The notes: generated from the letters alone by a model not told the origin. A stretch of 64,000 bases of DNA from an uncultured Paludibaculum sp. (GCF_963665245.1 NZ_OY762269.1:1866501-1930500), one strand, 5' to 3'; counted from the first letter of the stretch, positions 34,596 to 44,211 are shown. Program-made: numbers and translations.

Positions 34596-34982
34596 ATGAG
34601 CCATCAACTGCGATTCCGGCACCTGCCAGGCACATGGGCGGTATGCCGGCTTGGACCGGATGACCCGATCCCGGCATGGGCGGGTTCGAACCGGTTCGTT
34701 TCGATTACCCGGACTCCGGAGGAATTGTCGGTTGTCTGCCCGGCGCGGCAGGTTCCGGAAGGGATCCGGGCTCAGGCGGACTGGGCGTGTTTGCAGCTTG
34801 CCGGCCCGTTTGACTTCGCGTTGACCGGGATCCTGGCGTCGTTCCTACAGCCACTGGCCGAGGCGCAGGTGCCCATCTTCGCACTCTCGACGTTCGATAC
34901 GGATTGGGTGCTGATCCCGGCCGGGCGCCTCGACCGCGCTCTGGCGGCTCTGGACAGCGCCGGGCACACCCGCATCGACTAG
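34596..34982 (+). CDS. ACT domain protein
   Basis: The 128-residue protein has FVSITRTPEELSVVCPARQVP (about 34-54) and LQPLAEAQVPIFALSTFDTDWVLIP (about 84-108). This is the two-strand pattern of the ACT_7 (CASTOR-like) domain family, which bind small molecules, often amino acids, to regulate enzymes or transporters. The last 4 nt overlap the end of the convergent GH43-like gene. The start has a weak ribosome site. Confidence 0.82.
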   Translation: MSHQLRFRHLPGTWAVCRLGPDDPIPAWAGSNRFVSITRTPEELSVVCPARQVPEGIRAQADWACLQLAGPFDFALTGILASFLQPLAEAQVPIFALSTFDTDWVLIPAGRLDRALAALDSAGHTRID

Positions 34983-35992
34983 TGTCCCGGTGGCGCCAGC
35001 CAGACGCGCGTGGGCTGGTCGCGGTCGCAGGAGAGTTGCCCATCTTTGTAGTGCAGTTCCGCGATCTGCAGGACCGTATGCCGTTGCCAGTCCGGCTCGG
35101 CCGGTTCGGCGTCCGGGCCGCCCTGATGAGTGAAGTAGATGATGTAGGCCCGCTCGCCACTCACGACGATGTCGGCATGCTGCCCCTTGGCGCGGTCGGT
35201 GGGTAGTTTGCCCGGGTCACGGAGAATCGGCTCCGCTTGCGCGGTCCATTGGCCGGCGTCCGGGGAGGAGTAAACAGCCAGTCCCTTCCAGAAGTCAGTG
35301 ATCATCCAGTAGCGGCCCTGCCAGCGGAAGACCTTGGCGCCCTCGCCGGGCCGGTCGTCGATGGCCACGCCACCTTGGGTCCACTTCACGAGATCGGGGC
35401 TGTCGGCATAGTGGATGTGGCTCTTGTCGCGCTCGTTTTTGTACCAGAGGCGCCAGGTGCCGTTGGTGAGGCGGATCACTGTGGCGTCGATCACACGGTC
35501 CGAGGCCAAGGGCAGCTTCTCGCCGTGGCTCCAATGCAGCAGATCGGCACTGGTGAGGTGGACGATGTTGCGCGGGGCGTTCCAGTCGGGAAACGTGCCG
35601 GGCACCACGGAGAGGAACATGTGGTACGTCTTGCCGTCGTCGATGACGTCCGGCGCCCACAGAGAGTAGTCCGGCTTGCCATAGTCGATGTCGGCCACGC
35701 CGCGGTACTTCCAGGTGGCGCCTTGGTCCGTCGATTCGGCGATGCCGATGCGTGTTCCGTGGACCCACGCCACGCCGGGCAGGTTGGGCACGTTGGCGCG
35801 GCGGTTGGTGTAGAGCATGAACCAACGCTGTTCGCCACGGTTCCAGACGAGGACCGGATCGGCCGCCCCGTCGTGGACAGGATCGCGAAACAGCGGTTTG
35901 GGTGCGACCTTGCCTGGCTGGGCCGATAATCCACTCATCAGAAACAGCAGGCCGGCGGCGGCCCCAAGACGATTCCACTTGACTGCGTTCAC
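34979..35992 (-). CDS. Secreted GH43-like (five-bladed beta-propeller) glycosidase
   Basis: The 337-residue protein has a signal peptide (GAAAGLLFLMSGLSA). It then has blades with FRDPVHDGAADPVLVWNRGEQ (the base Asp region), WFMLYTNRR, YSLWAPDVIDDGKTYHMFLS, VIDATVIRLTNGTWRLWYKNE and DRPGEGAKVFRWQGRYWMI. This is the pattern of GH43/GH32/GH130-like propellers (arabinan, xylan or fructan enzymes). The exact substrate is not shown, and the three catalytic acids are only partly identifiable. Export to the periplasm is likely. It is convergent with the ACT gene and divergent from the phosphoesterase. Confidence 0.78.
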   Translation of the reverse strand: MNAVKWNRLGAAAGLLFLMSGLSAQPGKVAPKPLFRDPVHDGAADPVLVWNRGEQRWFMLYTNRRANVPNLPGVAWVHGTRIGIAESTDQGATWKYRGVADIDYGKPDYSLWAPDVIDDGKTYHMFLSVVPGTFPDWNAPRNIVHLTSADLLHWSHGEKLPLASDRVIDATVIRLTNGTWRLWYKNERDKSHIHYADSPDLVKWTQGGVAIDDRPGEGAKVFRWQGRYWMITDFWKGLAVYSSPDAGQWTAQAEPILRDPGKLPTDRAKGQHADIVVSGERAYIIYFTHQGGPDAEPAEPDWQRHTVLQIAELHYKDGQLSCDRDQPTRVWLAPPGH

Positions 35993-36034
35993 GCCGACTA
36001 TCGTACTCCTGCCCGATCAGGCGAAACTAAGGAC

Positions 36035-36928
36035 ATGAGCGCTGTCTTTCCGCTGGTTGCGATCGCCATGCTGCTTCCCCTCACTGCTCCCGCCCAACAG
36101 CGGCTGTTCTCGTTCGGCGCCATCGCCGATGTGCAGTATGCGGACAAGGATGACGCCATTGGCCGCCAGTACCGCGCCTCCACCGCAAAGCTGTCCGCGT
36201 GCGCCAGCCTCCTGAATCGCGAGCAACTCGAGTTCGTCGTCGAACTCGGCGACCTCATTGACGAGGGAGCCGGCAACCTGGCGGTGATCCGGCGTTTCTA
36301 TGATCAGATCCAGGCGCCGCGCTACAACGTGCTGGGGAACCACGACCTCGCCGTGCCTCGCAGTGGGCTCTTGTCAGCCCTCGGGCTGAGCAAGCCGTAC
36401 TATGACTTCACACGGAAAGGCTGGACCTTCGTCGTGTTGGACGGGATGAACGAGAGTGTCGCGGGTGGTTGGCCGGCCGGAGATCCGCATGAGCAAGCCG
36501 GACGCGCCACCCTGGAATCCCTGCGGGCGCAAGCGGTCGCCAACGCGCAGACGTGGAATGGGGCCGTGGGGCCGTCACAGCGGGAGTGGCTACGTGGCGT
36601 GCTGGCACAGGCCGGCGCGGGCGGCAACCGCGTGATGGTGTTCAGCCACTTCCCGGTGCTCGCCGCGGCGTGCCGGCCCGAGCATCTGTTGTGGGATCAC
36701 GAGGAGGTGCTGCGGATTCTGGAGTCGAGCCCGGCCGTGGCGGCCTACGTGAATGGACACGATCACCGGGGCGGGGCCGCCGTGCAAAAGGGCATTGTTC
36801 ACCTGACTCTGCCGGGCATGGTGGAGCACACCGTGAACGAGAGCTGCCAGGTGGTGGATGTCTATCCGGATGCGCTGGTGGTGCGACAGGCCGGTGCGCA
36901 GTCCGGGCGGCGATACCCGTTGCGTTGA
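36035..36928 (+). CDS. Secreted metallophosphoesterase (ADPRibase-Mn-like)
   Basis: The 297-residue protein has a signal peptide (FPLVAIAMLLPLTAPA). Its calcineurin-like motifs are GAIADVQYAD (about 28-37), ELGDLID near 71, VLGNHD near 98, MVFSHFPV and NGHDHRGG near 240. The D-V-Q start, with Q in place of the usual H, is the mark of the Mn-dependent ADP-ribose/CDP-alcohol phosphatase group. It would cleave phosphoanhydride or phosphodiester bonds of nucleotide sugars. It has a fair AAGGAC site and stands alone between divergent GH43-like and VOC genes. Confidence 0.88.
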   Translation: MSAVFPLVAIAMLLPLTAPAQQRLFSFGAIADVQYADKDDAIGRQYRASTAKLSACASLLNREQLEFVVELGDLIDEGAGNLAVIRRFYDQIQAPRYNVLGNHDLAVPRSGLLSALGLSKPYYDFTRKGWTFVVLDGMNESVAGGWPAGDPHEQAGRATLESLRAQAVANAQTWNGAVGPSQREWLRGVLAQAGAGGNRVMVFSHFPVLAAACRPEHLLWDHEEVLRILESSPAVAAYVNGHDHRGGAAVQKGIVHLTLPGMVEHTVNESCQVVDVYPDALVVRQAGAQSGRRYPLR

Positions 36929-37081
36929 GATCAGCGTGCAGTGGACTAGACGAGCGAATACTGGAGGTGCTCGCCCCGGCCGTGTCAGGCGAATTTCTCA
37001 CAATACGCGGCCCGTCCAGGATCACTACACTGAAGCCATTGGGCCGCAACCGGGCCCGAGTCCGACTGGGAAAGGAGTTCC

Positions 37082-37552
37082 ATGAGCGAGCAATCTGTTT
37101 CCACTACCGTCACTATCCTCAGCGCCTGCCCCTACCTGCGGGTGCGCCGTGCCGCGGAGGCCGTCGAATTCTATGTGAAGGCGTTCGGAGGCACCGAAAC
37201 GTTCCGCCTGACAGAACCCGAGGGCCGCATTGGCCATGCCGAAGTCAAGATCGGCGCGGCCATACTCATGCTGGCTGACGAACACCCCGAACTCGGTATC
37301 CGCGGACCGGAGTCTCTGGGCGGCACGACCAGTGCCGTCCACCTGCAGGTCGATAACGTCGACGCGCTGGTGGAGCGAGCCACGCAGGCCGGCGCCACTC
37401 TGCTCAGGCCACCGTCCGATGAGTTCTACGGCGAGCGCTCCGCCAAGATGCGCGACCCATTCGGACACGAGTGGATGTTCTCTCAAACCATCGAGGAAGT
37501 GTCGCCCGAGGAGATGCAGCGCCGCTTTACCGCACTCTTCCAGGAGTCGTAG
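37082..37552 (+). CDS. VOC superfamily (glyoxalase/bleomycin-resistance-like, PhnB type) protein
   Basis: The 156-residue protein has the paired beta-alpha-beta-beta-beta modules of the vicinal oxygen chelate fold: PYLRVRRAAEAVEFYVKAFGG, then IGHAEVKIGAAILMLADEHP, and later VDALVERATQAGATLLRPP and KMRDPFGHEWMFSQ. This is the PhnB/YdhS-like subgroup, with G-H-E-W metal-site residues near the end. The reaction is unknown. A strong AAAGGAG site precedes it. Confidence 0.88.
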   Translation: MSEQSVSTTVTILSACPYLRVRRAAEAVEFYVKAFGGTETFRLTEPEGRIGHAEVKIGAAILMLADEHPELGIRGPESLGGTTSAVHLQVDNVDALVERATQAGATLLRPPSDEFYGERSAKMRDPFGHEWMFSQTIEEVSPEEMQRRFTALFQES

Positions 37553-37635
37553 GTGTTACCTTCCGGGTGCTGGATGCGCCTGATCTATACGATCAGCCGA
37601 AGACTTCATCTATTCATCTGGAGGCCCATCAATCC

Positions 37636-38727
37636 GTGCAGAATCAATCAGCTCTTATGACCGGCCGTCGTGGCTTTCTTCAAACTGCCACCGCCGGCGT
37701 AGCGCTCGCCGGCACCGCCAATGCCCAGATCGCGTCGGGTGTGGCACGCCCGCTCAATGAGAAGGAAAAGCTGGCGCGTCTCGCGTCCAATACGTGGCCA
37801 ATGAGGACCCTGTTCAAGTCCCGGCCCTCCACCCGTCCGGTCAGTCCGGAAACCGAGGCATTCCGCAAGAAGTACGGGCACATCACCATGCTCGACTTCC
37901 CGCAGTTCACCAAGGACATCTTCCCCGGTGTCTGGCACATGGATCTGTGGTCGTCGCTCTTCGGAGACGTGACGGACCAAAGCATGTACGTCGGTTCCAC
38001 CATGGAGATGAACGGAAACAAGCGGACAGTGTATGAGTTCGATCCCTCGACACCGTCCTCGAAGAAGTGGCTCGATACACTCGCCGGCAAGATGGCGGCC
38101 CTGGGTGTGCGCTGCCATCACATCTCGAACAACGCTCCTCGGGATATCTGCGACCTCGACCCGGAGAAGCGCAAAGCGGGCATCGACGTGGCCAAGAAAT
38201 GGCTGGACGGCGCGGCCGTGCTGGGTGCGAAGACCATGCGTGTAAACACGGGCGGGCCGCGTATTGCGCCCAGCGCCGTGGCCACGGCCGACTATCCGCG
38301 CAATGACGAGGTCGTCAAGTACCTGAGCAACGCGATTGAATCTTTCAAGGAGATGGCCGACTACGGTCAGAAGGTGGGCGTAAAGGTCACCATTGAGAAC
38401 CACTGGGGGCTGAGCGCCAATCCGTTGCATGTCCGTGTCATCCTCGACGAGGTGAATCACCCCTTCTGCGAAGCCTCACCGGACTTCTGCAACTGGGAAC
38501 ACGAGTACATGCTCTACCATGCGCTGGACGATCTCGCGCCCTACGCACACTCCACGGTTCACGCCAAAACGTGGGATCGCTGGAAGTCGGTCGACGTCCA
38601 GCGGTGTGTGCGCATCATGACCAACAACAAGTTCGAAGGCATCTTCGCGCTGGAGTACGAGGCGGGTCCTTGGGACGGCGTGGATGGCGCGCGCTACCTG
38701 ATGAAGGAAGTGATGGCGGCGCTGTAG
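37636..38727 (+). CDS. Tat-exported sugar phosphate isomerase/epimerase (xylose isomerase-like TIM barrel)
   Basis: The product has 363 residues from GTG 37636 (GGAGG 11 nt upstream); ATG 37657 inside the same reading is the alternative start. It opens with a twin-arginine signal (MTGRRGFLQTATAG) and continues with a TIM-barrel of the sugar phosphate isomerase/epimerase family (AP endonuclease 2-like). Blocks include HHISNNAPRDICDL, KTMRVNTGGPRIAP, VKVTIENHWGLSAN with the metal-ligand Glu, and HSTVHAKTWDRW. It likely isomerises or epimerises a sugar in the periplasm, but the substrate is not shown. A strong terminator follows. Confidence 0.85.
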   Translation: MQNQSALMTGRRGFLQTATAGVALAGTANAQIASGVARPLNEKEKLARLASNTWPMRTLFKSRPSTRPVSPETEAFRKKYGHITMLDFPQFTKDIFPGVWHMDLWSSLFGDVTDQSMYVGSTMEMNGNKRTVYEFDPSTPSSKKWLDTLAGKMAALGVRCHHISNNAPRDICDLDPEKRKAGIDVAKKWLDGAAVLGAKTMRVNTGGPRIAPSAVATADYPRNDEVVKYLSNAIESFKEMADYGQKVGVKVTIENHWGLSANPLHVRVILDEVNHPFCEASPDFCNWEHEYMLYHALDDLAPYAHSTVHAKTWDRWKSVDVQRCVRIMTNNKFEGIFALEYEAGPWDGVDGARYLMKEVMAAL

Positions 38728-38740
38728 TTGGGCTCAGGCT

Positions 38741-38771
38741 GGGCCGGCAGGCAATCATCGCCTGCCGGCCC
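38741..38771. terminator. Bidirectional terminator
   Basis: A perfect 12-bp GC-rich stem (GGGCCGGCAGGC / GCCTGCCGGCCC) with a 7-nt loop AATCATC, lying between the convergent epimerase and GlcG/HbpS genes. No T run follows, but the stem is strong. Confidence 0.75.
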
Positions 38772-38785
38772 TCCCCTTTAGCCCA

Positions 38786-39658
38786 TCAGGGTCGAACGGC
38801 CGGCAGAGTGGCCGATCCGCCGGTGCTCAGGCAGGCGGGGTGGCCGAAGCCGCTCGCGCTATTGCCTGTCCCGCCCGCGACGTTGGCAATAATGTCGAAG
38901 ATGATGTTGTCGGGATGGGTGGGATCGGAGTTGAACAGGCTGGCCGGACCGGCCACGGCCGGGGTGGATCCGCTGGCGGCCATATGGTCGAGGTTCAGTA
39001 GGTTGCGCACGCGCCAGGCGATGTTGTGGTCGGCGCACGATGTATCACCGCTCACGCCCACTCCACCGACGATTGTATGACCTGCCGCGTACAGCGCCAA
39101 GCCGCCGCCAAACACGTTCACACCGCCCATCACTTCACCCACCAACGGATCGTTGGACGTCCCCTGTCTGGAGGCTGGCCCCTTGTAGCCGACGGATGGG
39201 TCCACCGGATTGCTGTGCTGCAATCCATAGAGGCTGCCGCCGGGCTGCGTTGCCGAATAAAGGTTGGCGGTGGAAAGCGCCAGGCCCGCCACCTGTCCGG
39301 ATCCAGCGCTGCTGGATGACGGGTCCAGACTGAATGCGTTGGCGGTATAGGCCTTCTGCGCGGAGATGAGCCGGCTGCCGGGCCACTGTGCTCCGCGGTT
39401 GTCTCCCGAGAATGCCACGGCACATATCATGCCGTCGCGATTCACAATGGAGGCCCACATCTGATTGTTCAGGCCACTGCTCTCGGCCGCTGTCGCTGTC
39501 TTCAGCGCGGCCTTCAGCTCTGAATAACCGGGTAGACCCGAGCAGGGTGAATTGCCCCTGTCGTGATCATCATCGAATGGCGCCGCAACGGCCGCCAAGG
39601 AAAAGGTGAGAGCCAGACAAGGGGCCAGCCACGCGGCCGAACCAAGCTGTCGCTTCAT
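38786..39658 (-). CDS. Secreted GlcG/HbpS-like heme-binding family protein
   Basis: From ATG 39658 (GGAGG 7 nt upstream) the product has 290 residues with a signal peptide (LAPCLALTFSLAAVAA). It has the GlcG/HbpS fold blocks: MWASIVNRDGMICAVAFSGD, SRLISAQKAYTANAFSL, VGEVMGGVNVFGGGLALYA and TIVGGVGVSGDTSCADHNIA. The G-G-V-G-V-S-G segment is typical. Family members bind heme or corrinoid-like cofactors or have redox sensing roles. There are two added segments compared with the short (about 140-residue) family, so it may carry two copies or long loops. No partner is adjacent. Confidence 0.8.
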   Translation of the reverse strand: MKRQLGSAAWLAPCLALTFSLAAVAAPFDDDHDRGNSPCSGLPGYSELKAALKTATAAESSGLNNQMWASIVNRDGMICAVAFSGDNRGAQWPGSRLISAQKAYTANAFSLDPSSSSAGSGQVAGLALSTANLYSATQPGGSLYGLQHSNPVDPSVGYKGPASRQGTSNDPLVGEVMGGVNVFGGGLALYAAGHTIVGGVGVSGDTSCADHNIAWRVRNLLNLDHMAASGSTPAVAGPASLFNSDPTHPDNIIFDIIANVAGGTGNSASGFGHPACLSTGGSATLPAVRP

Positions 39659-39867
39659 ATACAACCTCCGAACGTCATTGAGATGGGCTTCCGAATTCCT
39701 ATCCGGAGCCTCGAAAAATCGGTGACCGGACCTCCCTCGGGCATCGTCCGCCCGCTCTTTATCTGGCGGGTCGGCCGACGCCGGAGCCAATTGACTATAA
39801 CTCAAGAGTCCTGATTTTAGAAACAGATCTTCCGCCGCTCGCTGCGGCCTGGCGCGGTGGGGCGCGA

Positions 39868-40470
39868 TTACTGACCGTTTCGTAGATCAGAGAGCGGCGC
39901 CGCGGCGTAGGCAAGGCTGCTGAAGTCCACCTGGCAGCCTTGGCCCATTGGCGATTGCACCAGGAATCCGGCCCGCACCGCCAGATCCGCCAGTCCGAAG
40001 GCCCGCACCAACTGCCACGGCTGCTGGCCGTCCATCGAGTAATGGAAGGCAAAACCACGGCCGATGCGGGCGACACGCAGGTACACGCGATGGCCGGAGA
40101 TCGCTACGGAGTTGCAGTCGTCGGAGACCCCGTGCGTGACTACGGACACCACCATCGGCTGGCCCTGCGGCGAGTACTCGAAACAGAGCTTCGCCCAATT
40201 GGACTCGTCCTGGTAGAGGACCAGGACGCCGGCGTCGAACGTGCCCTGGAACGTCACGTCCACGCACGCGCTCAACGTGAACTCCGGATCCGGCTCGAAC
40301 AGGAGCATGGCGGCATCCAATTTGCGAACGTCGCCAATCGGGTCGAGAAAGAGATCGGTGCCGGGCGCGGCGTTGCCCCGCAGTTGCGAGCCGGTGATCG
40401 CCCATACGCCATCCACACTGGACGTCAGTGTTCCAGGCAGACCAGCCATTGCCAGTGGTTTCTCAGTCAT
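39868..40470 (-). CDS. DUF1349 family protein
   Basis: The 200-residue protein matches DUF1349, a beta-sandwich of the concanavalin A-like group: TDLFLDPIGDVRKLDAAMLLFEPD, TLSACVDVTFQGTFDAGVLVLYQDE and WAKLCFEYSPQGQP are typical. There is no signal peptide. The binding surface probably holds carbohydrate, but this is inference. It starts 16 nt after the SDR gene at 40487 with a GGGAG site, so they likely form an operon. Confidence 0.85.
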   Translation of the reverse strand: MTEKPLAMAGLPGTLTSSVDGVWAITGSQLRGNAAPGTDLFLDPIGDVRKLDAAMLLFEPDPEFTLSACVDVTFQGTFDAGVLVLYQDESNWAKLCFEYSPQGQPMVVSVVTHGVSDDCNSVAISGHRVYLRVARIGRGFAFHYSMDGQQPWQLVRAFGLADLAVRAGFLVQSPMGQGCQVDFSSLAYAAAPLSDLRNGQ

Positions 40471-40486
40471 GCTTCCACACTCCCAG

Positions 40487-41257
40487 TCATCGAGCGGTCC
40501 AACCGCCGTCGATCAACATCGTATGTCCAGTGATCATGGAGGCTGCCTCCGAGGCCAGAAAGACCACGGCGCCGGCCACCTCCATGGGTTCGCCGATGCG
40601 GTGCAGAGCGGCGATGCGTTCCACGACGTCGGCGCGAAAGACGGGATCGGCCAGTACTTCCGCGTTTCCGGGCGTCGCAATGAACGTCGGGGCTACGGCG
40701 TTCACCCGGATGTTGTGACTGCCCCACTCCACCGCCAGGCACTTGGTCATGTGGACCAGGGCCGCCTTTGTCATGCAGTAGACGGAGACGCCCGGCAGTG
40801 TCACAAAGCCGGCCTGGGAACTCAGGGTGACGATGGATCCGCCGCCCTGCCGCATCATCGCGAGGCTGGCCGCCTGGCTGGCGAAGTAGGCGCTTTTCAC
40901 GTTGAGCGCGAACTGACGGTCGTATTCTTCCTCGCTCACCAGTTCGGCCGGGTTCACCTCGGCCATGCCCACGTTGTTCACCAGCACATCCAGCCTGCCA
41001 AACGCAGTGGCGGCATCGTCCACGGCCTGCCGGATCTGTTGTAGCGACGACACATCCATCTGGAGCGGCACGGCTCTGCGGCCCATCGCCTCGATCTCCG
41101 ACGCCAGTGCGCCGCCGGATGACACCTCGCGCAGGCCCAGGGCCACGTCGGCTCCGGCATGCGCCAGTGCCAGGGCGATTGCCCGTCCCAGGCCCCGGGC
41201 CGCGCCGGTGACCAGGGCCGTCCGCCCGGTGAGATCAAAGTTCGGATACGCAGTCAT
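40487..41257 (-). CDS. Short-chain dehydrogenase/reductase (SDR)
   Basis: From ATG 41257 the product has 256 residues. It has the NAD(P)-binding motif TGAARGLG (about 13-20), NNVGMAEV, and the active-site Y-C-M-T-K with Ser nearby (TLSSQAG). The classical SDR length is kept. Similar to 3-oxoacyl-ACP or sugar/gluconate dehydrogenases, but the substrate is not shown. It is upstream of the DUF1349 gene in one operon and divergent from another SDR at 41323 (65-bp gap), which suggests a joint function. Confidence 0.9.
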   Translation of the reverse strand: MTAYPNFDLTGRTALVTGAARGLGRAIALALAHAGADVALGLREVSSGGALASEIEAMGRRAVPLQMDVSSLQQIRQAVDDAATAFGRLDVLVNNVGMAEVNPAELVSEEEYDRQFALNVKSAYFASQAASLAMMRQGGGSIVTLSSQAGFVTLPGVSVYCMTKAALVHMTKCLAVEWGSHNIRVNAVAPTFIATPGNAEVLADPVFRADVVERIAALHRIGEPMEVAGAVVFLASEAASMITGHTMLIDGGWTAR

Positions 41258-41322
41258 CCCGACCAGCTTATCCCGTCGACCACCCGCCGCACCCATGGTG
41301 ATGGAGAATGAGGAATCCTACT

Positions 41323-42099
41323 ATGAGCCTCTCCAGCCCATCTCCATCCAGCGGCAAGATCGCCCTCGTCACCGGCGCCGGCAGCGGCATCGGGCGCGCC
41401 TGTGCCCTGGCCTTGCAGGCAGCCGGCTATTCCGTCGCACTGGCCGGCAGACGGGAGGCACCGCTACTGGAAACAGCGGCTCTGGCCGCGCCCGGTGGGG
41501 GCCGCATGTTGGTCGTACCCACCGATGTCGGCCAACCGGAGTCCGTCCAGGCTTTGTTTGCCGCGATTCGGAGCGCCTTCGGTCGGCTCGATCTGCTGTT
41601 CAACAACGCCGGTGCCAATGCGCCGGGCATCCCCATGGAGGAGCTGTCGTTCGAGCAATGGAACGCAGTGGTCGCCGTCAATCTCACCGGGGTGTTCCTG
41701 TGCGCACAGCAGGCCATGCGTCTCATGAAGGAGCAGGATCCTCGCGGCGGACGCATCATCAACAACGGCTCGATCTCGGCTCATGCGCCGCGGCCCGACT
41801 CGGCGCCCTACACGGCCACCAAGCACGCCATCACCGGCCTCACCAAGTGCATCTCGCTGGACGGGCGGAAATACAACATCGCCTGCGGGCAGATCGACAT
41901 CGGCAACGCCGCTACGGATATGACGCAACGCATGACGGCCGGTGTCCGCCAGGCCAACGGTTCCGTGATGGTGGAACCCCGCATGGACCTCAGACATGTC
42001 TCCGACGCCATCCTCTACATGGCAGGCTTGCCGCTGGAGGCCAATGTGCAGTTCCTCACCGTCATGGCCACCACCATGCCGTTTGTTGGACGAGGTTGA
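41323..42099 (+). CDS. Short-chain dehydrogenase/reductase (SDR)
   Basis: From ATG 41323 (TGAGGA about 8 nt upstream) the product has 258 residues. The cofactor motif is TGAGSGIG, then NNAGANAPG, and the active site is S-A-P-Y-T-A-T-K with Ser in NNGSISAHA. The last part differs from the neighbouring SDR, so it is not a recent duplicate. It faces the SDR at 41257 and is convergent with the amylase. Confidence 0.9.
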   Translation: MSLSSPSPSSGKIALVTGAGSGIGRACALALQAAGYSVALAGRREAPLLETAALAAPGGGRMLVVPTDVGQPESVQALFAAIRSAFGRLDLLFNNAGANAPGIPMEELSFEQWNAVVAVNLTGVFLCAQQAMRLMKEQDPRGGRIINNGSISAHAPRPDSAPYTATKHAITGLTKCISLDGRKYNIACGQIDIGNAATDMTQRMTAGVRQANGSVMVEPRMDLRHVSDAILYMAGLPLEANVQFLTVMATTMPFVGRG

Positions 42100-42117
42100 G
42101 CCGTGCGGCAGTCCTCT

Positions 42118-43995
42118 TCAGTACCGGCGAAAATAGATTGCACCCCAGTTCGAACCGATCTCGAGGTTCAACTGCCCAGACGTGGTCGTCACCGCGTGGC
42201 CGCTGATCAGATCCGTCCATGGTCCGGCGTCCGGGACTTCGAAAGACACCTGCTGTGTGAACTGTGAGAAGTTCAGCACCACGTAGAATCTTTCCAGTCG
42301 GCCTTGATCGTCGTTGCCCCAGCGGTGGTAGACCACGACGTTGTTGGCGCGATCGATGCCGAAGCCGTGCTCGTTGCGCTGCGTGTTGGACTCGTCCCAG
42401 TTGCCCGGGTAGAAGTTGGCGCTGCGCAGGCCGGGGTGCTCAGTTCGGATCCGCATCATCTGCTGGTAACGGGCGAAGACGGTGGGGCCCGGTTCGGCGT
42501 CGCGCAGAAGCCAGTTGAGCGGGCGGGGGACCACGCGCCCATCTCCGTCCTCCGGCATGTCATTGTCTAGCCCAAACTCCTGCCCGTTGTAGATCAGCGT
42601 CGCTCCGGGGCTGGTGAACAGGGCGATGACGTAGGGCTGTGTCAGGTACCAGAAGTCGCGCCCGCCGGCCTTCAACATGAAGCGGCGATGGTCGTGATTC
42701 TCGATGTAGATGGTGGGCGTATGATCTCCGCCGAAGTCGCGATTGGAGTCCAGCAGGCGCATCAGACCAGGCTCCACCTGTGGATGGCCCTCGGGCCGGT
42801 TGCCCAGGTAGTCCATATTGCGGCTGCGGAACGGATCCAGCCAGCAACTGGTGGCCCCCACTTTATTGGTGACATCAATGGCCTCGAAGTCCCAACTGTG
42901 TTCGAGGATCAGGGCAAAGTTCGTGTTGTCAGTCTCGGCGCAGTGGGCGCGCAGCTCCGACAACAGCTTGGGCAGGCCATGGGCGCGATCGTCCGCCTTG
43001 TACATCCCCAGCGTGTTGTCCAAGCGGATACCGTCGATCTGGAACTTGTCCATCCAGTAGATGCAGGCATCGCGGATGTACTCGAATGTGCATTGGTTGG
43101 CGTAGTCCAGATCCTGGAAATACGCATGATCGGCGAAGTTGCCGACGTAGGGCGAATCGGCCGGCTCCTGATAGAGCCAGTAGTAGGGGAATCCGCGGTC
43201 GGGCGGCGAGGCGTCGGCGTGATTGAAGACGCCGTCCATGATCACGTGGATGTCCCGCTTATGGCATTCGTTGATCAGGCGTTTCAGGTAAACGAGCTTG
43301 TCCAACTCGGTGCCCGGATTCAGGGTGTACTTGTGGGCCACCGAGAAGTACTGCACCGGGTTGTAGCCCCAACTGAAGTCCTGCGTCTCGTCCACGGGGT
43401 AAGTCCACGCGGTCCACGGCATGAACTCGATCGCGTTGATGCCCAGCACCACCAGTTCATCCAACTTCCTGGCGATGGTCTCCAGCGGCGCTTCGTTCGG
43501 CCGCTTCACGTTCGCCGTGAAGTCGTCGATCATCAGTTCGTAAACGATGAGGTCGCTGTAGGGCCGGCGGGTAGCAAGAGGCTGCACCGTCTCGACCGCG
43601 CCACCGACCACGAAGGCGGAGTTCTGGTTCTCCATGCCGCCGTAGCGTGCGCAGGGATCGGTGATCTCACGCGGAGCGGCCGTCTGAAAGTGCAGCAGGT
43701 ATTTGTATTCGTAAAAGCCGTCGGGCAACGGTGCCGAGACGTGGGTGTAGACGGTGCCTTTTGCCTTGGCTGTCTTGGGGTCGACGTAGGTCGAGGGCGC
43801 CATCCGGATGGGCGACTCGGTGTCCCACTGGCGGGTGGCCGGATTCTGGAATCCACCCACGACGAACACATCGGTCAGACCGGGGGTTCCACCACCGTCA
43901 TACTGATCCGGGTCCAGTTGGTTGTCGGGCACAAAGAGCTTGAAAGTGACGGTCTTGGCGTTCTGGTCGACGATGGCGCCAAACTGCTCGTACAT
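42118..43995 (-). CDS. GH13 alpha-amylase family enzyme
   Basis: From ATG 43995 (GGAGGA 7 nt upstream) the product has 625 residues. An N-terminal beta-sandwich (CBM48/isoamylase-like; LPDGFYEYKYLLHFQ) precedes the TIM barrel. The four GH13 regions are seen: VIMDGVFNHAD (about 251), GIRLDNTLG with nucleophile D326, LILEHSW with the acid/base E365, and IYIENHD with D435. The C-terminal domain (RLERFYVVLNFSQF) is the usual beta barrel. It has no signal peptide, so it acts on glycogen or maltooligosaccharides in the cytoplasm (glycogen-branching, debranching or maltogenic type). An upstream in-frame reading to 44178 is not supported. Confidence 0.9.
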   Translation of the reverse strand: MYEQFGAIVDQNAKTVTFKLFVPDNQLDPDQYDGGGTPGLTDVFVVGGFQNPATRQWDTESPIRMAPSTYVDPKTAKAKGTVYTHVSAPLPDGFYEYKYLLHFQTAAPREITDPCARYGGMENQNSAFVVGGAVETVQPLATRRPYSDLIVYELMIDDFTANVKRPNEAPLETIARKLDELVVLGINAIEFMPWTAWTYPVDETQDFSWGYNPVQYFSVAHKYTLNPGTELDKLVYLKRLINECHKRDIHVIMDGVFNHADASPPDRGFPYYWLYQEPADSPYVGNFADHAYFQDLDYANQCTFEYIRDACIYWMDKFQIDGIRLDNTLGMYKADDRAHGLPKLLSELRAHCAETDNTNFALILEHSWDFEAIDVTNKVGATSCWLDPFRSRNMDYLGNRPEGHPQVEPGLMRLLDSNRDFGGDHTPTIYIENHDHRRFMLKAGGRDFWYLTQPYVIALFTSPGATLIYNGQEFGLDNDMPEDGDGRVVPRPLNWLLRDAEPGPTVFARYQQMMRIRTEHPGLRSANFYPGNWDESNTQRNEHGFGIDRANNVVVYHRWGNDDQGRLERFYVVLNFSQFTQQVSFEVPDAGPWTDLISGHAVTTTSGQLNLEIGSNWGAIYFRRY

Positions 43996-44211
43996 CTGTG
44001 ATTCCTCCGGGTGGACCGATTCCGCCATCGGGGCTCGGTCCGGGCCTGCACACTTCGGGCCATGCTCCCCTGAACGTGTGCCTGACTTTTGATTTGCCTG
44101 GTCGTGCCTCTGGTGTTCGGGCCAACTCCGGCGTTCTTGTTCCGCATGGAGCGGGGCAGACTGGCGCCCCACTTGCATTGTGTATTTCGGCGCCCGAGCG
44201 TTACGGACGAT

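Noticed and set aside
34680..34700. GGTTCGAA-type motif resembling a tRNA T-loop
   Set aside because: It lies in coding sequence; no cloverleaf can be built around it. The same applies to a similar motif near 10511.
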